Shown here: positions 61,182 through 64,000 of the stretch, in pieces
Layout of the letters: each line of letters begins with the position of its first letter
Position numbering within the stretch: the stretch's first letter is position 1
From: Microlunatus elymi
GTDB lineage: Bacteria > Actinomycetota > Actinomycetes > Propionibacteriales > Propionibacteriaceae
Reading direction: 5' to 3'
DNA length: 64,000 bases
Assembly (NCBI RefSeq): GCF_007362775.1
Contig: NZ_CP041692.1
Location: 744,001-808,000, forward strand
The notes under the pieces: model-generated
Told to the model about the DNA's origin: nothing
Seen by the model: only the letters and a program-made list of their open reading frames with translations
Databases searched by the model: none
Translations under genes and position numbers: made by a program

Positions 61182-61679
61182 TCAGTGGGAGTCGGTGGGC
61201 AGGGCCGCGTGCGCCGGCGTGGCCTCGATGGTCTTGGCGGTGGCGGCAGCATTGCCGCGGGCGATCGCGGCCTTCACCGCGTTCGCGGTCTGCTGCCCCT
61301 GGGCGATGGCGCGCTCGGGACCCTTGATCTTGCGGACCAGCACGTAGCCGATCAGGCCGAGCACACCGGCGATCACCACCAGCACACCGGCCATGATCAC
61401 GAACGCCACCGCGATCGGCACGTCCAGCCACTGCCAGATGAACAACGCGCCGGCGATGAAGAGCAAGATCAACGCGTTCAGAACCAGGTAGAGCGCGCCG
61501 GAGAACATGCCGGCACCGGCACCCGCCTTCTGCGCCGACGGCATCAACTCCTGTTTGGCGAGTTCGACCTCACCCTGGATCAGCGTCCTGATGTCGCCCT
61601 GGATGTCCTTGACGATGTCGGCGACGCCGGGAGCCTCGGGGGTCGATCCAGGAGTCTGCTCCGATCGCGAGTTCGCCAT
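61182..61679 (-). CDS. Phage holin family (putative actinobacterial Holin-X) protein
   Basis: 165 residues. VADIVKDIQGDIRTLIQGEVELAKQELMPSA then two transmembrane helices (AGMFSGALYLVLNALILLFIAGALF and VPIAVAFVIMAGVLVVIAGVLGLIGYVLV) and a polar tail. This matches the DUF1469/Holin-X family, small actinobacterial membrane proteins of unknown role; lysis function is not shown for chromosomal members. It is on the same strand as the kinase gene. Confidence 0.85.
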   Translation of the reverse strand: MANSRSEQTPGSTPEAPGVADIVKDIQGDIRTLIQGEVELAKQELMPSAQKAGAGAGMFSGALYLVLNALILLFIAGALFIWQWLDVPIAVAFVIMAGVLVVIAGVLGLIGYVLVRKIKGPERAIAQGQQTANAVKAAIARGNAAATAKTIEATPAHAALPTDSH

Positions 61680-61783
61680 GACCGCGTTCTCCTCCCGCGT
61701 CGCCGAACGACGCTAGACGCCGATGAACCTCGGTTGAGCCTATCGGAGTGGATGATCATCGGTTGCTTACCCATCCGGCAGTG

Positions 61784-63010
61784 TCAATCAACGTTGCTGA
61801 CTCGGCGTCGTGATCGGCTCCGCCGGGTCAAGCTGATCGTCGCCAGGATCCCGGCCAGTACGGAGCCGATGAGCACCGCGGTCTTCGCGTGTTCGGCGAG
61901 TCCCGGGTCGTCCGGGAAGGCCAGGTCGGAAACCAGCAGAGCGACGGTGAACCCGACCCCGGCCAGCACCGCCACCGAGAACACCTCCCGCCAGCGCAGC
62001 CCGGGCGCCAACTCGGCCCGCGTGAACCGGGCCGTCAGATAGGCGCCGCCGAAGACGCCGATCGTCTTGCCGAGCACCAGGCCGGCCACTACGCCGATCG
62101 CCAGCGGCTCGTGCACCAGCTGGGCCAGCACCCTCGGGCTGAGCGAGACGCCGGCCGACAGCAAGGCGAACAGCGGCACCGCGACCGCGCTGGAGACCGG
62201 CCGCCAGACGTGCTCCCAGCGCTCCACCGGCGGGTGATCCTCCCGAAGGCCCGAACGGGTCACCAGACCGATCGCCACGCCGGCGATGGTCGCGTGCACT
62301 CCGCTCTGCAACGTGCAGACCCAGGCCAGCACACCGAGCGGCAGGAAGATCCACCAGCGGTCGATGCGCCGCCGCTGCAACAACCACCACAGCAGGACAC
62401 AGCCGGCCGCGCCCAGCAGCCAGCCGAGCCGGATGGTGTCGGTGAAGACGGTCGCGATCACGGCGATGGTGCCGAGGTCGTCGACGATCGCCAGGGTCAG
62501 CAGAAACGCCCGCAGGCTGGCCGGCAGTCCCCGGCCGACCACGCCGAGGATGGCCAACGCGAAGGCGATGTCGGTGGCCATTGGAATCGCCCAGCCTTCG
62601 GGCCGTCCGCCGCGGGCGGGCAGATTGATCAGCAGAAAGACGACCGCCGGCATCACCATCCCGCAGACCGCCGCGACGATCGGCACCAGCGCGTCGGCCG
62701 GACGCGACAGCGAGCCGACCGTCAGCTCCCGTTTGAGCTCGAGCCCGGCGACGAAGAAGAAGATCGCCAGCAGCCCGTCGGATGCCCAGTGCTCCAGGGA
62801 CAGCGGCCCCAGCCGCACGTCGCGGACCAGGTCGTACGAAGCATGGTCGAGATTGGCCCAGATCAGGGCGACGGCGGCGGCCACCAGCATCAGTACGCCG
62901 CCGAACGTTTCGTCCCGCAGGATCTCGGCGATCGTCCGGCGGTCGGGTCCGGCGCCGAAGATCATTCGGCGTCCGGCGGCAGGATCGGAATTGGAATCGG
63001 AGTCGGTCAC
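61784..63010 (-). CDS. nhaA: Na+/H+ antiporter NhaA
   Basis: 408 residues from GTG 63010, with GGAAGGG upstream. NhaA landmarks: LRDETFGGVLMLVAAAVALIWAN, DGLLAIFFFVAGLELKREL, IPMATDIAFALAILGVVGRGLP (adjacent to the ion-binding Asp pair) and ILTLAIVDDLGTIAVIA with the two functional Asp residues. It exchanges Na+ or Li+ for protons and helps alkaline and salt tolerance. Length is normal, about 11-12 helices. Confidence 0.95.
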   Translation of the reverse strand: MTDSDSNSDPAAGRRMIFGAGPDRRTIAEILRDETFGGVLMLVAAAVALIWANLDHASYDLVRDVRLGPLSLEHWASDGLLAIFFFVAGLELKRELTVGSLSRPADALVPIVAAVCGMVMPAVVFLLINLPARGGRPEGWAIPMATDIAFALAILGVVGRGLPASLRAFLLTLAIVDDLGTIAVIATVFTDTIRLGWLLGAAGCVLLWWLLQRRRIDRWWIFLPLGVLAWVCTLQSGVHATIAGVAIGLVTRSGLREDHPPVERWEHVWRPVSSAVAVPLFALLSAGVSLSPRVLAQLVHEPLAIGVVAGLVLGKTIGVFGGAYLTARFTRAELAPGLRWREVFSVAVLAGVGFTVALLVSDLAFPDDPGLAEHAKTAVLIGSVLAGILATISLTRRSRSRRRVSNVD

Positions 63011-63130
63011 GGGGCCCTTCCGGGGTCGACAGCACACGTTCTGCCGACCAGACTTCCCGGCGCTCCACCGGTCAGCCTATCGGTACCACCCGCCATTCCT
63101 CCGCGACCGAGTCCGGAGCGCCCCGTCAGT

Positions 63131-63724
63131 TCAGCGCCAGTCGCCCGGCTTCGGAGGCTGCTGACCGGGTTGGCCGACCTGCGGCGGGCCGACCTGGGGA
63201 GGGGGCACCTGCGGCGAGTAGCCGTGAACCCCCGGCTGCGGTCCCGAGGGTTGCGGTGCCGGGCCCGAGGGTTGCGGTGCCGGACCCGAGGGCTGCGGAG
63301 CCGGTTGGCCCTGCCCGGGACGCGCCTGCTGCGGCGCGGCCGGACGATGACCCGACTGTACGGCCTGCTGGATCGACTGCGTGGTCGCTCCGGCTTCGCC
63401 GTCAGCGAGCGGCCGGACGACCACCGCGGTGCCGTAGGCGCAGATCTCGGTGAAGTTCTGGCCGATGTCACCGGTGTCGAACCGCATCCCGATGATCGCG
63501 TTCGCGCCGCGCTGCTGCGCATCCGCCCACATCCGGTTCATCACTTCGTTGCGGCTCTCGTACACGAGCTTGGTGTATTCGGTGACTTCGCCTCCTCCGA
63601 TGGCCCGGAAGCCGGCGACGAAGTTGGCACCGATGTTGGCCGCGCGGACGGTCATGCCCATCACTTCGCCGAGGACCGCCTCGATCCCGTACCCGGCCAC
63701 CTCGTTGGTGGTGACGATGATCAT
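63131..63724 (-). CDS. YbjQ (DUF74) domain protein with proline-rich tail
   Basis: 197 residues. The first 105 are YbjQ-like: MIIVTTNEVAGYGIEAVLGEVMG, GGEVTEYTKLVYESRNEVMNRM and RGANAIIGMRFDTGDIG. This pentameric fold has no firm function. The tail (about 115-197) is Pro/Gln/Gly-rich with a repeated PAPQPSG heptapeptide encoded by 21-base repeats near 63250-63300. The tail may bind partners. A 4-base gap separates it from the acetyl-CoA synthetase gene on the same strand. Confidence 0.88.
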   Translation of the reverse strand: MIIVTTNEVAGYGIEAVLGEVMGMTVRAANIGANFVAGFRAIGGGEVTEYTKLVYESRNEVMNRMWADAQQRGANAIIGMRFDTGDIGQNFTEICAYGTAVVVRPLADGEAGATTQSIQQAVQSGHRPAAPQQARPGQGQPAPQPSGPAPQPSGPAPQPSGPQPGVHGYSPQVPPPQVGPPQVGQPGQQPPKPGDWR

Positions 63725-63728
63725 CTTC

Positions 63729-64000
63729 TCAGTCCTCGCTCGGAGCGGTGGCCAGGTTGGTCTTGATCAGGTCCATCACCGTCGAGTCCTGCAGAGTGGT
63801 GACGTCGCCGAGCTCGCGGTTCTCGGCGATGTCACGCAGCAGCCGCCGCATGATCTTGCCCGAACGCGTCTTCGGCAGCTCCTCCACGATCATGATCTGC
63901 CGCGGCCGGGCGATCGGACCGATCTCGTTCGCCACGTGCTGACGCAGCTCCTTCACCACGTCCGCTCCGCCGTCGCCCGCCTCGGACCGCAGGATCACGA
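63729..64000 (-). CDS. acs: Acetyl-CoA synthetase, C-terminal part (gene continues beyond the window)
   Basis: The visible about 90 residues match the end of AMP-forming acetyl-CoA synthetase: [58 protein letters not shown]. The Lys in the P-K-T-R-S-G-K motif is the conserved catalytic and acetylation-regulated residue. The 5' end is outside the window. Confidence 0.9.
   Translation of the reverse strand, partial: VILRSEAGDGGADVVKELRQHVANEIGPIARPRQIMIVEELPKTRSGKIMRRLLRDIAENRELGDVTTLQDSTVMDLIKTNLATAPSED

Noticed and set aside
63245-63305. 21-bp repeats in the YbjQ-like gene as a mobile element
   Set aside because: It is a simple in-frame expansion of a PAPQPSG tail with no relation to the dispersed families.

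Overview
The window is a high-GC chromosomal segment from an actinobacterium. The evidence is WhiB-family genes, a DUF1707 protein, an F420-linked NADPH reductase, an actinobacterial ponA2-whiB4-ArsA pair block, and an actinomycete-type integrative element. Gene content and the abundance of TTGATC/GATCAA words fit the Propionibacteriales (possibly Microlunatus-like), but the genus is an inference.

Layout. 1-5400 is a housekeeping block: DUF1707 protein, the small SRP RNA, a HAD hydrolase, dnaX, YbaB/EbfC and recR. 5390-13320 holds a VOC / SRPBCC / ArsR operon, an oxidoreductase, aspartate kinase with an internal beta-subunit start, three tandem small membrane proteins, a 3-oxoacid CoA-transferase pair and an SMP-30 lactonase. 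13402-17744 is a CopD/CtaG membrane protein coupled to a CopA copper ATPase. 17825-19414 is a T-box leader followed by an archaeal-type aspartyl-tRNA synthetase. 19434-20608 is an AbiEi/DUF559 nuclease-like gene framed by two 46-bp palindromic direct repeats. 20629-24490 carries a hydrolase, two DinB-type proteins, and a decayed locus next to an inverted tRNA-derived att-like fragment.

24496-36670 is an integrated actinomycete integrative and conjugative element (AICE) of about 12.1 kb in the 3' end of a tRNA-Pro(CGG) gene. It has 44-bp att repeats, arm-type GTAACAC pairs at both ends, integrase, excisionase, RepSA-type initiator, FtsK/TraB-type translocase, a Pra-like protein and a WhiB-like protein. 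Its cargo is a secreted protein with an ABC exporter module, plus an HTH-sensor / PP2C-like pair.

36777-51888 resembles the mycobacterial ponA2-whiB4-ArsA-like(x2)-RidA-MBL-crp-nth-TlpA-NUDIX neighbourhood, with an HtrA protease in place. 51889-52896 is repeat-rich and without a convincing gene. 52897-61069 holds two ABC transporter/two-component modules side by side, followed by a holin-X-like protein, NhaA, a YbjQ-family protein and the 3' end of acetyl-CoA synthetase.

Throughout, intergenic and some coding positions carry several families of palindromic repeats. The clearest is a five-copy family with constant CGACTTGTCAG ends and variable, mostly self-complementary arms, always placed at gene 3' ends.
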